Assembly (NCBI RefSeq): GCF_001507555.1
Contig: NZ_LQBO01000001.1
Span: forward strand, 1,922,001 to 1,986,000
Source of the DNA: Thiomicrospira sp. XS5
Lineage (GTDB): Bacteria; Pseudomonadota; Gammaproteobacteria; Thiomicrospirales; Thiomicrospiraceae
DNA length: 64,000 nt
Reading direction: 5' to 3'
Part shown: positions 15,436 to 24,669 of the stretch, piece after piece
Layout: the number at the start of each line of letters is the position of its first letter
Position numbering within the stretch: position 1 is the first letter of the stretch
Notes under the pieces: model-generated
The model's database searches: none
What the model was told of the DNA's origin: nothing
What the model saw: the letters and a program-made list of their open reading frames with translations, nothing else
Translations under genes and position numbers: made by a program

Positions 15436-17919
15436 ATGAACACCATCGACACACAAAACCTTTATACCAATGCTTTTGGAGATCAGTATTTTCGGGAGAT
15501 TAATCAATCGGCTTTCGATAATGTCGGCGCAACCTCTACCTTTAACAAAGTGTTTAATAAAACACTCGATCAAGAGAACATGCTCTTTATTATTGTCGGT
15601 TCAGACTCCGGATTACTGATTCCATATTTGCAGAAATATCATTCAGATAAAGGGCGACACTATGTGATAATTGAAAAGCCTGAAATGGTGTCATACATTC
15701 ATGATAACTTCGAATGGGATGAAAGCCTGATTAACCTGCAGTCAGAAAACCTTCAGTTTGCCGAATTATCAAATGAATATACAGATTATGTGGCACACGG
15801 CCGCTTTCTCTTATTGCGCTCGTTAGCGGTAGTCGACAGCCAAAGCCAGCCCTATCGAGAGCTCTGGGAAGCCATTCAAGATAAGTTTAATATTTTCTCA
15901 TCGTCTGAAAGTGGTTACGCAATCAACAATATATTCATTGATAGTCAATTAAAAAGCCTCGCAAGTAATAGTCTTCCACTATCGAATATAGCCATGAGTT
16001 TAAAAGGAACCACTGCTGTCATTATGGGCGGTGGCCCTTCTTTAGATGAAAGCATTGACTGGATTAAAGCCAATCAGGCACGCCTGGTCATTTTTGCCGC
16101 CGCTCGAATCGCCAATCGTTTAAAAAAAGAAGGAATTCAACCGGACTTCTTTATTACTGTCGATCCCCACGCGGTTAGCTATGACAACAGCAAGCCCATG
16201 CTACAGTATGGCGACAGCGCGATTCTTGTTCACTCCAACAATGCAAACAGTAAATTACTAGCAGAATGGTCAGGTGTGCATGCTTATCTAGGATTAAGAT
16301 ATCCATGGCAAGACGACGAACACCCGCAACCTGATAACCTGCAAATCGTTGGCCCCACAGTTACCAATACCATGACATCCGTCGCGGCTTACTTGGGTGC
16401 AGAACAAATTTTTTTCTCAGGCGTGGATTTCTGCTATGGCGAAGGGGGCAAAAGTTACGAATCAGAAAGCCTTGAATCGAAAACAGGAAAATACCTTGAT
16501 GCAGCGAGCAACCGTGTCGAAACCTACTCCGGTCGAATTGCAGAAACGACTCCAAGCTTTGCCAATGCGCGCCAAGGAATGGAGGAATTGGTCCAGTACT
16601 CTGTGGAGTTTTTTAAAAACCGTTTTTACACACTGAGTCAAGAAGCCGCCAAAATTGATTGCGTCAACTATATTACCGAGCAAGAAATCCGGCTTCCAGA
16701 TACCGAAAAGCATGCCACTATCACCGCCATTAAAGACACACTAAAGCAAGATCTTAAGTCCTACAAAAAACACCTCAAAGAAGCTAAGGCTTATTGTCAA
16801 GAAATGCTCAATTTATGTCGAGATGTCATCAAAGAGTCCAAAAAAGGTAAAAAATTAGCAAAGCGCCTCTTTAAAGACTTGGCGGAAACCGATCAACTCA
16901 CTCAACAAATTGTCGGGCTTCAAAAAGGCCTGAATTCCGAAATGGGATCACACGGAGAATTCATCTTCAATTATTCCATAAAAGCCTATAAGGATTTTAT
17001 GAATCCGAGTATCGGCAAGGATGATATGACCAGAGACCAAATTAAAGACTCTTTCATACACTACTTCTCAGGCCTGGTTAATTCCGCAACGCCTTTGAAA
17101 AAATCCATTGAACAAGCCATTACGCGTTTAAACCTTCGTTTAAAAGAGACTGACGGCGTCAAATACTTTGATGATTTGCTCGAAAAATGGCGTGAATATC
17201 ATGAAGAAGGTCGCCCACTCGTATGGATGAAAATTAACGGACTCACTCAAGACGACCTGACACCAGAACAAAGAGCTGCCGTTCAATCTTTACTAGAAAC
17301 CTATCATGAAGAACTCAACAGCACCGAAACTAAGCTCAGCCAAGAACTGAAAACTCGCGGGAACCACATTGGTAACCAATTTGATCGCCTCCACCGTTAC
17401 TTCATCGAAAATCGCCCCTACGATTTGGAAGAGCTTATCAATTACATTGCTGAAAACAACGAGAAAAATGCCGAGTCTCTTTGTCACCTCGGCGCAGGGT
17501 TCTTATACGAACTGAAAGACATGCCTGATGCCGCCATGGATGAGTATGTACAAGTCCAAGAAGGCAAACTGCTGATGGAAGGTTTGAAACGTATCGTACA
17601 CCTTTCGTTAACCAAAAAAGATTATCAAACAGCTCTCAATGCGTTGGAAGTGCTTACGCATTATTCAGACGAATATTTTATTTCCTATGCGGATATCATG
17701 GCCGCCATTGGAAACGGCTCAGAAGCGGCGGAAATTTACGTTCATTATTTGGAGCGCAATGAAAATGACAACGCCACCCGAATAAAACTGGCAAAACTTT
17801 TAATCTATCTCGGACTGACCGAAGATGCGATTCAAACAATCCATAAAATTCAAGAAGTGGACCCCGACAATATTGTCGCTGACGAATTAATGAGCTTAGC
17901 AACTCGCCCTAAAAACTAA
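15436..17919 (+). CDS. MAF-type flagellin glycosyltransferase 1 (DUF115)
   Basis: 827 residues. Motility accessory factor (MAF) proteins transfer CMP-activated nonulosonic acids (pseudaminic or legionaminic) onto Ser/Thr of flagellin in the cytoplasm. The DUF115 core starts near residue 190 with the motif GGGPSLD at 198-204, followed by FAAARIANRL and DFFITVDPH. The C-terminal third is helical with TPR-like segments (SEAAEIYVHYLERNENDNATRIKLAKLL) that may bind flagellin. It diverges from flagellin 3 and ends at a hairpin terminator. Two further MAF paralogues lie at 26090 and 28066; the paralogue at 28066 has the same domain order. The sugar substrate is inferred from the neighbouring legionaminate genes. 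Confidence 0.9.
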   Translation: MNTIDTQNLYTNAFGDQYFREINQSAFDNVGATSTFNKVFNKTLDQENMLFIIVGSDSGLLIPYLQKYHSDKGRHYVIIEKPEMVSYIHDNFEWDESLINLQSENLQFAELSNEYTDYVAHGRFLLLRSLAVVDSQSQPYRELWEAIQDKFNIFSSSESGYAINNIFIDSQLKSLASNSLPLSNIAMSLKGTTAVIMGGGPSLDESIDWIKANQARLVIFAAARIANRLKKEGIQPDFFITVDPHAVSYDNSKPMLQYGDSAILVHSNNANSKLLAEWSGVHAYLGLRYPWQDDEHPQPDNLQIVGPTVTNTMTSVAAYLGAEQIFFSGVDFCYGEGGKSYESESLESKTGKYLDAASNRVETYSGRIAETTPSFANARQGMEELVQYSVEFFKNRFYTLSQEAAKIDCVNYITEQEIRLPDTEKHATITAIKDTLKQDLKSYKKHLKEAKAYCQEMLNLCRDVIKESKKGKKLAKRLFKDLAETDQLTQQIVGLQKGLNSEMGSHGEFIFNYSIKAYKDFMNPSIGKDDMTRDQIKDSFIHYFSGLVNSATPLKKSIEQAITRLNLRLKETDGVKYFDDLLEKWREYHEEGRPLVWMKINGLTQDDLTPEQRAAVQSLLETYHEELNSTETKLSQELKTRGNHIGNQFDRLHRYFIENRPYDLEELINYIAENNEKNAESLCHLGAGFLYELKDMPDAAMDEYVQVQEGKLLMEGLKRIVHLSLTKKDYQTALNALEVLTHYSDEYFISYADIMAAIGNGSEAAEIYVHYLERNENDNATRIKLAKLLIYLGLTEDAIQTIHKIQEVDPDNIVADELMSLATRPKN

Positions 17920-17951
17920 CCGCCCTTTATTCACTCAGGACGCAAATATTC

Positions 17952-17979
17952 AAAGCCGGCTAAAAAGCCGGCTTTTTTG
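17952..17979. terminator. Bidirectional terminator between MAF gene 1 and ptmE-like gene
   Basis: AAAGCCGGC and GCCGGCTTT pair around TAAAAA, followed by T residues. It separates convergent genes ending at 17919 and 17984. Confidence 0.88.
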
Positions 17980-17983
17980 TGAT

Positions 17984-19036
17984 TCATTTAAAATACACTT
18001 CATAATCGGCTTGAGCCTGCTCATAATCTGGTATATGTCCAATATCCATCCAATATTCCGTTAACGGAAAGCCCCCCGTTTTTTGGTCTTCATCAATCAA
18101 CGCATCCACCAATGTTGGCATATCGTAAAAACTGTCTTTCGGAATTTTCAGCAAAACCTCAGGGGACAAACAATAAATCCCCGCATTCACAAAGTACCGA
18201 TAAACCGGCTTTTCTACCAACTGGTTAATATAAGGCCCCTGCATCTCAATCACACCATATGGCACTTGATGTGAATACTCACGTACACACGTTGTCACAC
18301 AGTTTTCATGTTCGGCATGAAAATCCAACAATGAACGGAAATCAACTTTGGTCAGAAGGTCACCGTTCATCACAATTAAAGGCAGGTCTGGCAGGTCTGG
18401 CAGCAGACTCAAAGCTCCTGCCGTACCCATCGGTTTAGTCTCTTCGATGTAGGTAATATGAATCCCCCACTGCTTACCATCTCCGAAATACTGTCGGATT
18501 TTTTCACCAAGGTAATTGATGCAAAAATAAAACTCCGTAAATCCCTGGTCAGCAATGTGTTTGACAATGGTTTCCAGAATAGGCTGATTTCCGACTGGTA
18601 GCATGGGCTTCGGAACAGTTTCAGTCAAAGGACGCAAGCGCATCCCCAGACCACCCAACATTAAAACCACAGGGTTCTTACGCCGCGGCGTGATCTGTGT
18701 TTTACGGTAATAAAGCCCAATCACCTGATCTTGGCCGTTCAAAATGGGCAAGTGCCGTAAGGAGCGACGCTTCATGTGTTGATGCCAAACCATCTCCGTT
18801 TCCGACTCATAACCTGCCGTCGGCTTGCTGTTCGCCACCTTCGAAATCGGGCTGTCCAAGCTTTCACCACGGAGCAAACCACGACGAATATCACCGTCCG
18901 TCACGGTGCCGCACAGTTGTCGCTGACTGGAAACCACCAAGACAATTTGCATCGCTTGCTGGTCCAGCACGGTCAAAGCATCCCGAATGGTTGCATCTTC
19001 ACTAATAGATATGGCCTGCCAATCAAATAAGTCCAT
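17984..19036 (-). CDS. PtmE-like CBS-domain sugar-1-phosphate nucleotidyltransferase
   Basis: 350 residues. An N-terminal pair of CBS domains (about 1-115, TVTDGDIRRGLLRG and VIGLYYRK) is fused to a nucleotidyltransferase domain beginning VVLMLGGLGMRLRPLT, with PKPMLPVGNQPILE and the catalytic segment VMNGDLLTK. This arrangement matches Campylobacter PtmE, which makes GDP-glucosamine at the entry of GDP-linked legionaminic acid synthesis. The activation loop here reads LGGLGMR rather than the usual AGGxGTR. A short 9-bp tandem repeat at about 18374 encodes LPDLPDLP. It is the last gene of the minus-strand run that starts at 25992. GDP specificity is inferred from the family. Confidence 0.82.
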   Translation of the reverse strand: MDLFDWQAISISEDATIRDALTVLDQQAMQIVLVVSSQRQLCGTVTDGDIRRGLLRGESLDSPISKVANSKPTAGYESETEMVWHQHMKRRSLRHLPILNGQDQVIGLYYRKTQITPRRKNPVVLMLGGLGMRLRPLTETVPKPMLPVGNQPILETIVKHIADQGFTEFYFCINYLGEKIRQYFGDGKQWGIHITYIEETKPMGTAGALSLLPDLPDLPLIVMNGDLLTKVDFRSLLDFHAEHENCVTTCVREYSHQVPYGVIEMQGPYINQLVEKPVYRYFVNAGIYCLSPEVLLKIPKDSFYDMPTLVDALIDEDQKTGGFPLTEYWMDIGHIPDYEQAQADYEVYFK

Positions 19037-19054
19037 GCGTATTCCTTCCGGTCA

Positions 19055-19771
19055 TTATTTCAACTGCGTTTGTCGCATTTTTAACAGGGCCTCAACTTGG
19101 AAAACATCCGCCAGGTCATCAATATCCACCCCCGAAATTGGGTCCATCACAAATAATTCGGACAACCCCTCTCCGGTAAATTCACGGTATGTGCGTAAGA
19201 ATTGTGGCGTAACGATATAGATTGCACCATTAATCACATAATAATCATTGGTGTAATCCTGGCGCCGGGAAACATAACGTTCCGGCTGCGCCAGATATTC
19301 CCAGCCCCCATCATGTGCCTGAACGCACTTGTAAGGGTGTTCCTTCATCGGCTGCACACTGATTAACGAATCTTTATCGCTTTCCAGAAACTGCAAAATG
19401 GCCGCGTCGATTTCTTCTACGGTCCGTAAAGGCGAAGTGGGTTGTAACAGCACCACGGCATCCGGCAAACGGTTCTGTTCCTCCAGCCAATCCAGCGCAT
19501 GTAAGACGGCTTCGGCCGTCGTGGTATGATCTTCCGCCAAACTGAGCGGACGAACATAATCAACATCCAACCCCAGCGATTTCGCATACCCATTGATTTC
19601 AGCATCTTCACTGGACATCATCAAACCATTTAAATAGTCACTTTTTTGTGCTTCATCAATCGTATATTGCAACAAGGGCTTGTCTAAAATCGGATACAGG
19701 TTTTTACCAACCAATCCTTTAGAACCGCCTCGTGCCGGGATTAAGGCTAAAATATCCGCCTGTTCAACCAT
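19055..19771 (-). CDS. legF: LegF/PtmB-like CMP-nonulosonate (acylneuraminate) cytidylyltransferase
   Basis: 238 residues. It would activate a nonulosonic acid with CTP, giving the CMP-sugar used by MAF transferases. The nucleotide-binding start LALIPARGGSKGLVGKNL is the signature of this family, followed by LLQPTSPLRTVEEIDAAI. The gene lies in a locus with LegI and LegG, so CMP-legionaminate is the likely product rather than CMP-sialate. The ATG follows an AAAGGA site. The 377-residue unknown gene ends 40 bp upstream. Confidence 0.88.
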   Translation of the reverse strand: MVEQADILALIPARGGSKGLVGKNLYPILDKPLLQYTIDEAQKSDYLNGLMMSSEDAEINGYAKSLGLDVDYVRPLSLAEDHTTTAEAVLHALDWLEEQNRLPDAVVLLQPTSPLRTVEEIDAAILQFLESDKDSLISVQPMKEHPYKCVQAHDGGWEYLAQPERYVSRRQDYTNDYYVINGAIYIVTPQFLRTYREFTGEGLSELFVMDPISGVDIDDLADVFQVEALLKMRQTQLK

Positions 19772-19810
19772 CTCTGTATTTCCTTTGTGTGTTCAAAACC
19801 GACATAAACG

Positions 19811-20944
19811 TCAGCCAAATGCGCGTTTGGATTTTTCGAAATCCGACAACAACTTTTCCATCATTATGCCGATGGAAGCCTGTGGATTGGGCAAATGTGC
19901 CTTTGCCTTATGCCAAAGGGTTTGCCGTGTTTCTTCGAGCAAACCTTGTTCCAAAACCGTCAGCATCTCTTCTTCTTTATCGACCGATAACAGCAACTCT
20001 TCACTGATTAACGGTAATTCTTTCAAATGACTGTACTCCTGCCACCAACGAATCAACTCCGGTTCAAACCACAAATAGACGCTGGCGTTGAATGGTTGAT
20101 GCGCCATTTCGTTTAAATAAAGATTATCGAAACAACACGTCGAAAAAGCACTCAGTACCAAATCACACACCACCAAACTGTCCTTAATCTCCAAAAACGG
20201 ATCCAAAGAAACTCGGTCACCAAATGCTTCGGTGAACAACGACAAGGTTTTCTCTTGCAGTTCCGGCGTTTCTTTCGGGTGCGGGCGGTACAGTAATTTA
20301 AACGGGCGCGGCCAGTTAGAAAGTTGACGGGTGAGCGCTTCAATGGTCTCGAAATAACCGGCAATCTCCAGTATCGGTTGGCCATAAAATCCCAAGACAA
20401 CTTCATCGGATTCGACCAGGCCTGGGCGTTTTTCGGCGCGGGCCTTCAAAGGATCATAAGCACGATAATCGATATGTTTGATGGAACCAATCGCGACGTT
20501 TTCGATATCGGGATAACGTTCATGGGTAATGCGAGTGGCTTCGTCATCCATCACAAAAGCCGTGTCCGGCAGTGCGCCGGAGGCTTGATTCATATCTCCC
20601 CAGAAACTTTGCAACGCATAAGAATGAATATCGTGCGTCGCGGCATAGTGCAATACCGCTTCATCGATACCAGTATCCGGTCCTGAAATACCGGTTAAGA
20701 CCGCATCGGGTTGAAAGCTTTCAAACTGATTACAGAGAAATGCGTCTTCCAATACAAGCGCGAATTCATCTTTGGGAATGGCGTAAAGCGTATCGGCCGG
20801 AACGAACGGTTGCAACATTTGAAACGCCGGTTCCTGACATAAAACACGTAATTCAAAACGTCCGCTTTCCAGTAACTCCGGAATCAGCTTTTCGAACGAA
20901 ATCGCTGTGGCCGGGTCTCGTGCGGTAATCAATAATTTCATCAT
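19811..20944 (-). CDS. Unknown protein, possible GT-B-fold transferase
   Basis: 377 residues, cytoplasmic, no signal peptide. I do not recognise the family with confidence. The N-terminus (MMKLLITARDPATAISFEKLIPEL) resembles the Rossmann half of GT-B enzymes. The second half has LLYRPHPKE, then a Ser/Thr/Cys cluster (VLSAFSTCCFDNLYLNE) similar in layout to the donor-binding HP and SS/ST motifs of polysialyltransferase- or CDP-glycerol-transferase-like proteins. It lies between the APH-like gene and legF in the amidation operon, so a role in making or transferring a nonulosonate derivative is plausible. An exact CCAGGCCTGG repeat copy lies at 20416 and encodes EKRPGL. Confidence 0.6.
   Translation of the reverse strand: MMKLLITARDPATAISFEKLIPELLESGRFELRVLCQEPAFQMLQPFVPADTLYAIPKDEFALVLEDAFLCNQFESFQPDAVLTGISGPDTGIDEAVLHYAATHDIHSYALQSFWGDMNQASGALPDTAFVMDDEATRITHERYPDIENVAIGSIKHIDYRAYDPLKARAEKRPGLVESDEVVLGFYGQPILEIAGYFETIEALTRQLSNWPRPFKLLYRPHPKETPELQEKTLSLFTEAFGDRVSLDPFLEIKDSLVVCDLVLSAFSTCCFDNLYLNEMAHQPFNASVYLWFEPELIRWWQEYSHLKELPLISEELLLSVDKEEEMLTVLEQGLLEETRQTLWHKAKAHLPNPQASIGIMMEKLLSDFEKSKRAFG
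20416..20425 (-). repeat. CCAGGCCTGG repeat copy in the 19811-20944 gene
   Basis: Exact 10-mer, on the coding strand preceded by GAAAAACGC; encodes EKRPGL in the same frame as the EKTPGL copies. Confidence 0.88.
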
Positions 20945-20992
20945 CTGAACAATCAGGCCGCCGCATCCCCGGAAAACACTCCAGTTTACGAA

Positions 20993-22111
20993 TCACGTTT
21001 TAACAACGTAAGGCGCGGCGATGGCTTTTAACTCCGTTTCATGTCGAAAGGTTAGATTATATAAAAATGCGAACTTTTGCCACTCGGATTTCGGTATTTC
21101 CTGTGAGGTTGTCAATTGCAACTCTGCCAAAATCAAAAATGCCCGAATCGCCAGCCCTTGCAACAAGTCGATGAACCGGGTTTCAGAACGGATTGCCACC
21201 GGGTTTTGCGCTTGATAGGCATCCAAAAGAGTATGGCTCATGGCCGTCAATTGTTCGGGTTCATGCACGCACAACACGAATCGCTCAATCACAAAAGCCA
21301 GATCCTTCAAAGGGTCGAACCAAGCCGTCAAACTGTCTTCAAAATCTAAAAACGCCACCCGACCATCAGGCCGAAACAAAACATTACCGACATTCAAATC
21401 TCCGTGCACAGGCTGACCGTCATCCATCAAGTGCGCCAACCAATCCGGCGAATGTGCTTTTAAGCACGCTTGGGCTTCAGTCGGCAATTGAGCCATTCTT
21501 TCAGGGGATTGCAACAACATCTTCCAACGTGCCGTTAACATCGCATGACGTTCTTCCCCCCCCGCTCGAATTTGCTCCGCTTGCGGTAGATCCTTCAATC
21601 GTCGATGAAGTTGCCCGAGCGCCTGTCCCAACAACCGTAAATCCGAACCCTCATAATCGGTAAAGCGCCCCTCCCAAAAAGGAAACGCCAATGCCGTCAC
21701 ATCTTCGGACACCGTATCCGGAAACCCTTGGACCATAGGCGGTACGGAAAAAACCACGTTCGCATCAATAGACAAATCTTGAGGAGTGGACATCATCGCA
21801 TCAACCAAAACCTGGCCTTCCAGCATGCGTTTCGCTTTTTGCGGAGCCACAAGCTTTAAAAACCAATCCAAGGTTTCGTCGTTCGACATCTCGCCCGTCA
21901 GACGAAAAAAACCGTACGGCCCAGTTTGGTGGGTTTGCAATTGCCAGGCCTGGTCAATTTTGATTGAATGTTTTTCGGACAGTAAATGCAAAAACGCACA
22001 GGGCTGGGCGTTTTCTGGTGATGCGTCATGAGATGACATCACGATCTCTAACCATTTCAGTTCCGGAGGACGAAGACCGGGAAAAGCGGGAAGCTCAGGT
22101 AACCAGCGCAT
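20993..22111 (-). CDS. APH/choline-kinase-fold phosphotransferase
   Basis: About 372 residues from the ATG at 22109-22111, which has a GGGAG site six bases upstream; a TTG 12 bp earlier is less likely. The kinase catalytic loop is clear: VHGDLNVGNV, with the catalytic Asp at residue 238, and the metal-binding VAFLDFEDS with Asp at 256. The first 130 residues are not a typical N-lobe and hold an extra segment. Such kinases phosphorylate small alcohols or sugars. Here the gene sits between a divergent NeuB-like synthase and the possible transferase, so the substrate may be a sugar or an alcohol on the flagellar glycan. An exact repeat copy lies at 21944. Confidence 0.7.
   Translation of the reverse strand: MRWLPELPAFPGLRPPELKWLEIVMSSHDASPENAQPCAFLHLLSEKHSIKIDQAWQLQTHQTGPYGFFRLTGEMSNDETLDWFLKLVAPQKAKRMLEGQVLVDAMMSTPQDLSIDANVVFSVPPMVQGFPDTVSEDVTALAFPFWEGRFTDYEGSDLRLLGQALGQLHRRLKDLPQAEQIRAGGEERHAMLTARWKMLLQSPERMAQLPTEAQACLKAHSPDWLAHLMDDGQPVHGDLNVGNVLFRPDGRVAFLDFEDSLTAWFDPLKDLAFVIERFVLCVHEPEQLTAMSHTLLDAYQAQNPVAIRSETRFIDLLQGLAIRAFLILAELQLTTSQEIPKSEWQKFAFLYNLTFRHETELKAIAAPYVVKT
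21944..21953 (-). repeat. CCAGGCCTGG repeat copy in the phosphotransferase gene
   Basis: Exact 10-mer, preceded on the coding strand by CAAAATTGA; encodes KIDQAW, a different frame from the PGL-encoding copies. Confidence 0.85.
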
Positions 22112-22129
22112 CACATCTCCCAATACCGC

Positions 22130-23206
22130 TTACTTCTCACGGAACGCAATATCCGGCCAGCCAATGATTTCCCCCGCCGAAAGCGAACGCTTCAAGACCT
22201 GCCCTTCTATTTCCGACCAATATTCGGCTTTGATGCCCAATGCCGGAAAGGCAAAACGGACATTATCGATGCTCAAAACACTCTCTGCCGCCAAATCGGT
22301 TTTTGCAACCAAGCCCATTCGCGATACATATTTTTCACGTTGCCGTGGCAGAACGCGAATTCCATTACCCATCGCATCGGCGATATTATTGATTTTCTGC
22401 AAAACGGCGGCAACTTGGCTGACCGGCATGGCATGACCGCCATCCTGTTCATCGCCCATTTCATCGGGGCAAATGCCTTTTTCCAACACCACCGCTCCCA
22501 TCGCCGTGGCCGCATACAACATTTCTTCACCACCGTGATGATCCGATAAACCATAGGGCAACCCAACGGCTTGTCCCAGAGTCTGCATAAAACGTAGATT
22601 TTGCTGTTCCACCGGATTGGGCGGTCCTTTTGGGCTGTGCTCCACAACAATGTCGACCGCATCCCCTTTCAAACCGCAATCCTGCGCCCAGTTAACCGCA
22701 CGCGCCATTTCTTCGACCGTGGAATGACCGGTATCAATGATCATCGGCAACCCTAACTGTGCGACATATTCGATTAACGGCTGATGGGTAATATTGGACG
22801 AGGCGATTTTGATGGCCTTACAACCGATTTGTCGGGCGAAATCCGCCCCTTCAAAATCATAAACGGACACAATGGTATCCATGCCCTTATCTTTGGCGTA
22901 CTGGAACAAGGTTTCATAAGACGATAACGGCACTACCTTGCGCTCAATCAAATCACGGTAGTTTTCCTGTTTAAGCTCACCGGTTTGATGTCCCCAGTAT
23001 TTTTCATTACCGGACAAATGCGCATCCAGACAAATTTCCGGCGTCTGCAGAATCTCACCCTTGATGGTGGTAACGCCCGCCTCGGCAAGCGCATCCACCA
23101 ACGCTTCGGCTTGTTGCATATCCTGATTGAAATAGGTACCGATATCCGGCAAAAACATCGGTCGACCGGAGTGCAACTGGTCTTGCCAAAAACTTCTTAC
23201 ATCCAT
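22130..23206 (-). CDS. Divergent NeuB-like nonulosonic acid synthase with SAF domain
   Basis: 358 residues, second NeuB-type protein of the window. NeuB enzymes condense phosphoenolpyruvate with a hexosamine. Retained features: the TIM-barrel KIASSN strand, DTGHSTVEEM, a His before a Pro-rich turn (VEHSPKGPPNP, His 190) and SDHHGG (His 223), which match the metal-binding histidines. A SAF domain ends the protein (LAAESVLSIDNVRFAFPALG). Changed features: the usual EIGxNHxG start is DIGTYFNQDM and the KFQTF strand is IKGEIL. These are substrate-pocket regions, so the acceptor sugar probably differs from that of LegI at 31679. The start has a GGGAGGGG site. Product unknown. Confidence 0.72.
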   Translation of the reverse strand: MDVRSFWQDQLHSGRPMFLPDIGTYFNQDMQQAEALVDALAEAGVTTIKGEILQTPEICLDAHLSGNEKYWGHQTGELKQENYRDLIERKVVPLSSYETLFQYAKDKGMDTIVSVYDFEGADFARQIGCKAIKIASSNITHQPLIEYVAQLGLPMIIDTGHSTVEEMARAVNWAQDCGLKGDAVDIVVEHSPKGPPNPVEQQNLRFMQTLGQAVGLPYGLSDHHGGEEMLYAATAMGAVVLEKGICPDEMGDEQDGGHAMPVSQVAAVLQKINNIADAMGNGIRVLPRQREKYVSRMGLVAKTDLAAESVLSIDNVRFAFPALGIKAEYWSEIEGQVLKRSLSAGEIIGWPDIAFREK

Positions 23207-23227
23207 ATCACCCCTCCCTATGCCCCA

Positions 23228-23881
23228 TCATAATTTCAAAAAGGCTTCCACCAATTTCAACCCCAACTCGCCGGATTTTTCCGGATGGAACTGACAACCG
23301 ATTTTATTGTCACGCTGTATCGCGGCGGTAATGGCGTGCCCGCCAAAATCGAACACCGCCAATTGGTCGGCGTCATTGGCCACATCCGCATAATACGAAT
23401 GCACAAAATAAAAAGCATTGCTTTCCGGCACGGCTTCGAGCAAAGAACCTTGCCAGGACGTTTTGTTCGGCTGAATCGATGCCCAGCCCATGTGCGGAAC
23501 CGTCATGTTTTGACCGTTCACACCCTGCTCCGGAAGTCTTTCGACCCGACCAGGCAAAAGTCCCAGGCCTGGTGTTTTTTCAAACTCTTCGCCTTCATCC
23601 AACATCATTTGCATGCCCAAACAAATCCCTAGAAAGGGTTTATCATTGGCTGCCTGTTGAATCGCTTCCACCAGGTCTTGAGCCTGTAATTGCTGCATCG
23701 CTTCCGGAAACGCCCCCACCCCCGGGAACACCAGTCGCTCGGCTTGTTCGATTTGTTCCGGTCGCGTGGCGATATCGACTGTCGCGCCCTGGTGTTCAAA
23801 CGCACGCTGCACATTCAGCAAGTTCCCGGCACCGTAATCAATCAAGGTAACATTGCGACTCATTTGGCTCATTGAACTCAT
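23228..23881 (-). CDS. HisH-type glutamine amidotransferase subunit (glycan amidation)
   Basis: 217 residues from an ATG at 23879-23881 that overlaps the stop of the HisF-like gene in an ATGA junction; a longer frame to 23950 is less likely. The class I glutaminase motifs are present: DYGAGN start, nucleophile Cys in FLGICLGMQMM, and the His-Glu pair in CQFHPEKSG. HisH releases ammonia from glutamine and passes it to HisF. Next to a WbpG/PseA-like gene, this pair supplies ammonia to amidate a sugar rather than to make histidine. An exact repeat copy lies at 23563 and encodes EKTPGL. Confidence 0.88.
   Translation of the reverse strand: MSSMSQMSRNVTLIDYGAGNLLNVQRAFEHQGATVDIATRPEQIEQAERLVFPGVGAFPEAMQQLQAQDLVEAIQQAANDKPFLGICLGMQMMLDEGEEFEKTPGLGLLPGRVERLPEQGVNGQNMTVPHMGWASIQPNKTSWQGSLLEAVPESNAFYFVHSYYADVANDADQLAVFDFGGHAITAAIQRDNKIGCQFHPEKSGELGLKLVEAFLKL
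23563..23572 (-). repeat. CCAGGCCTGG repeat copy in the hisH-like gene
   Basis: Exact 10-mer; coding-strand form GAAAAAACACCAGGCCTGG is identical over 19 bases to the flrB and legC copies and encodes EKTPGL. Confidence 0.9.
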
Positions 23882-24666
23882 GACAGTTCCCCTCCGTGAA
23901 CGGAATGGATTGCCTCTTGTGGGCGAACCGACAAACCGTTTTCGGCACACACCTGTCGAATGCCCTCAACGGTATCGCGCTCATAATGCAAAATATCCGC
24001 CATGGCAATCGCATTCGCCCCGGCTTGAACCGCTTCCACACCATCCATCGTTTGCCCCATGCCACCGGAGGCAATAACCGGCACCGATACGGCCTCGGAA
24101 ACCGCCTCAATCAACGCCAGGTCATACCCTTTACGGCCGCCTTCTTTATCCACGGAAGTCAACAACACTTCACCGGCACCACGCGCCACCGCTTCCTTGG
24201 CCCATTCCACGACATCCAAACCGGTATGCTCACGGCCATTGTCGGTAAACGCCAACCATTTGCCATCGGCTTGCCGGATGGCTTCAACCGACAACACCAC
24301 ACACTGCTCACCAAAGGTCTGTGCCATTTCATTAATCAAATCAGGTCGTTGCACGGCCGCGGTGTTAATCGCCACCTTATCGGCACCGGAGCGCAAAATT
24401 TCCCGCGCATCTTTTACCGAGCGAATACCGCCACCCACGGTAATCGGAATAAACACCGACTTAACCGTTTCCTTGATGATTTCAGTCAAACTATTACGCC
24501 CATAAAGCGACGCTACAGCATCCATATACAACAATTCATCCGCACCCTGCTCGTAATACTTACGCGCATATTCATTTGGGTTACCGATTTTACGCAAACC
24601 TTCCAGCTTGACGCCTTTAATCAGGTGCTTGGATTTAATATCAAGACGTGGGATTAAGCGAATCAT
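23878..24666 (-). CDS. HisF-type cyclase subunit (glycan amidation)
   Basis: 262 residues, a HisF-like beta-barrel: starts MIRLIPRLDIKSKHLIKG, then ITVGGGIRSVKDAREILRSGADKVAINTAA and the C-terminal VIASGGMGQTMDGVEAVQAGANAIAMADILHY. Canonical HisF begins with the catalytic Asp in ARIIPCLDV; here the segment is LIPRLDI. Length is normal. It is coupled to the HisH-like gene and follows the amidotransferase gene by 3 bp, the arrangement known from WbpG loci. Its job is to channel ammonia to the WbpG-like enzyme. No other histidine genes are near. Confidence 0.88.
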   Translation of the reverse strand: MIRLIPRLDIKSKHLIKGVKLEGLRKIGNPNEYARKYYEQGADELLYMDAVASLYGRNSLTEIIKETVKSVFIPITVGGGIRSVKDAREILRSGADKVAINTAAVQRPDLINEMAQTFGEQCVVLSVEAIRQADGKWLAFTDNGREHTGLDVVEWAKEAVARGAGEVLLTSVDKEGGRKGYDLALIEAVSEAVSVPVIASGGMGQTMDGVEAVQAGANAIAMADILHYERDTVEGIRQVCAENGLSVRPQEAIHSVHGGELS

Positions 24667-24669
24667 GCT

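Noticed and set aside
18370-18400. Short tandem repeat in the PtmE-like gene
   Set aside because: Only two copies of 9 bp, in frame, encoding LPD repeats; ordinary slippage within a gene.
23228-24666. HisH and HisF as histidine biosynthesis genes
   Set aside because: No other his genes are near, and the pair is coupled to a WbpG/PseA-like amidotransferase in a glycan locus.
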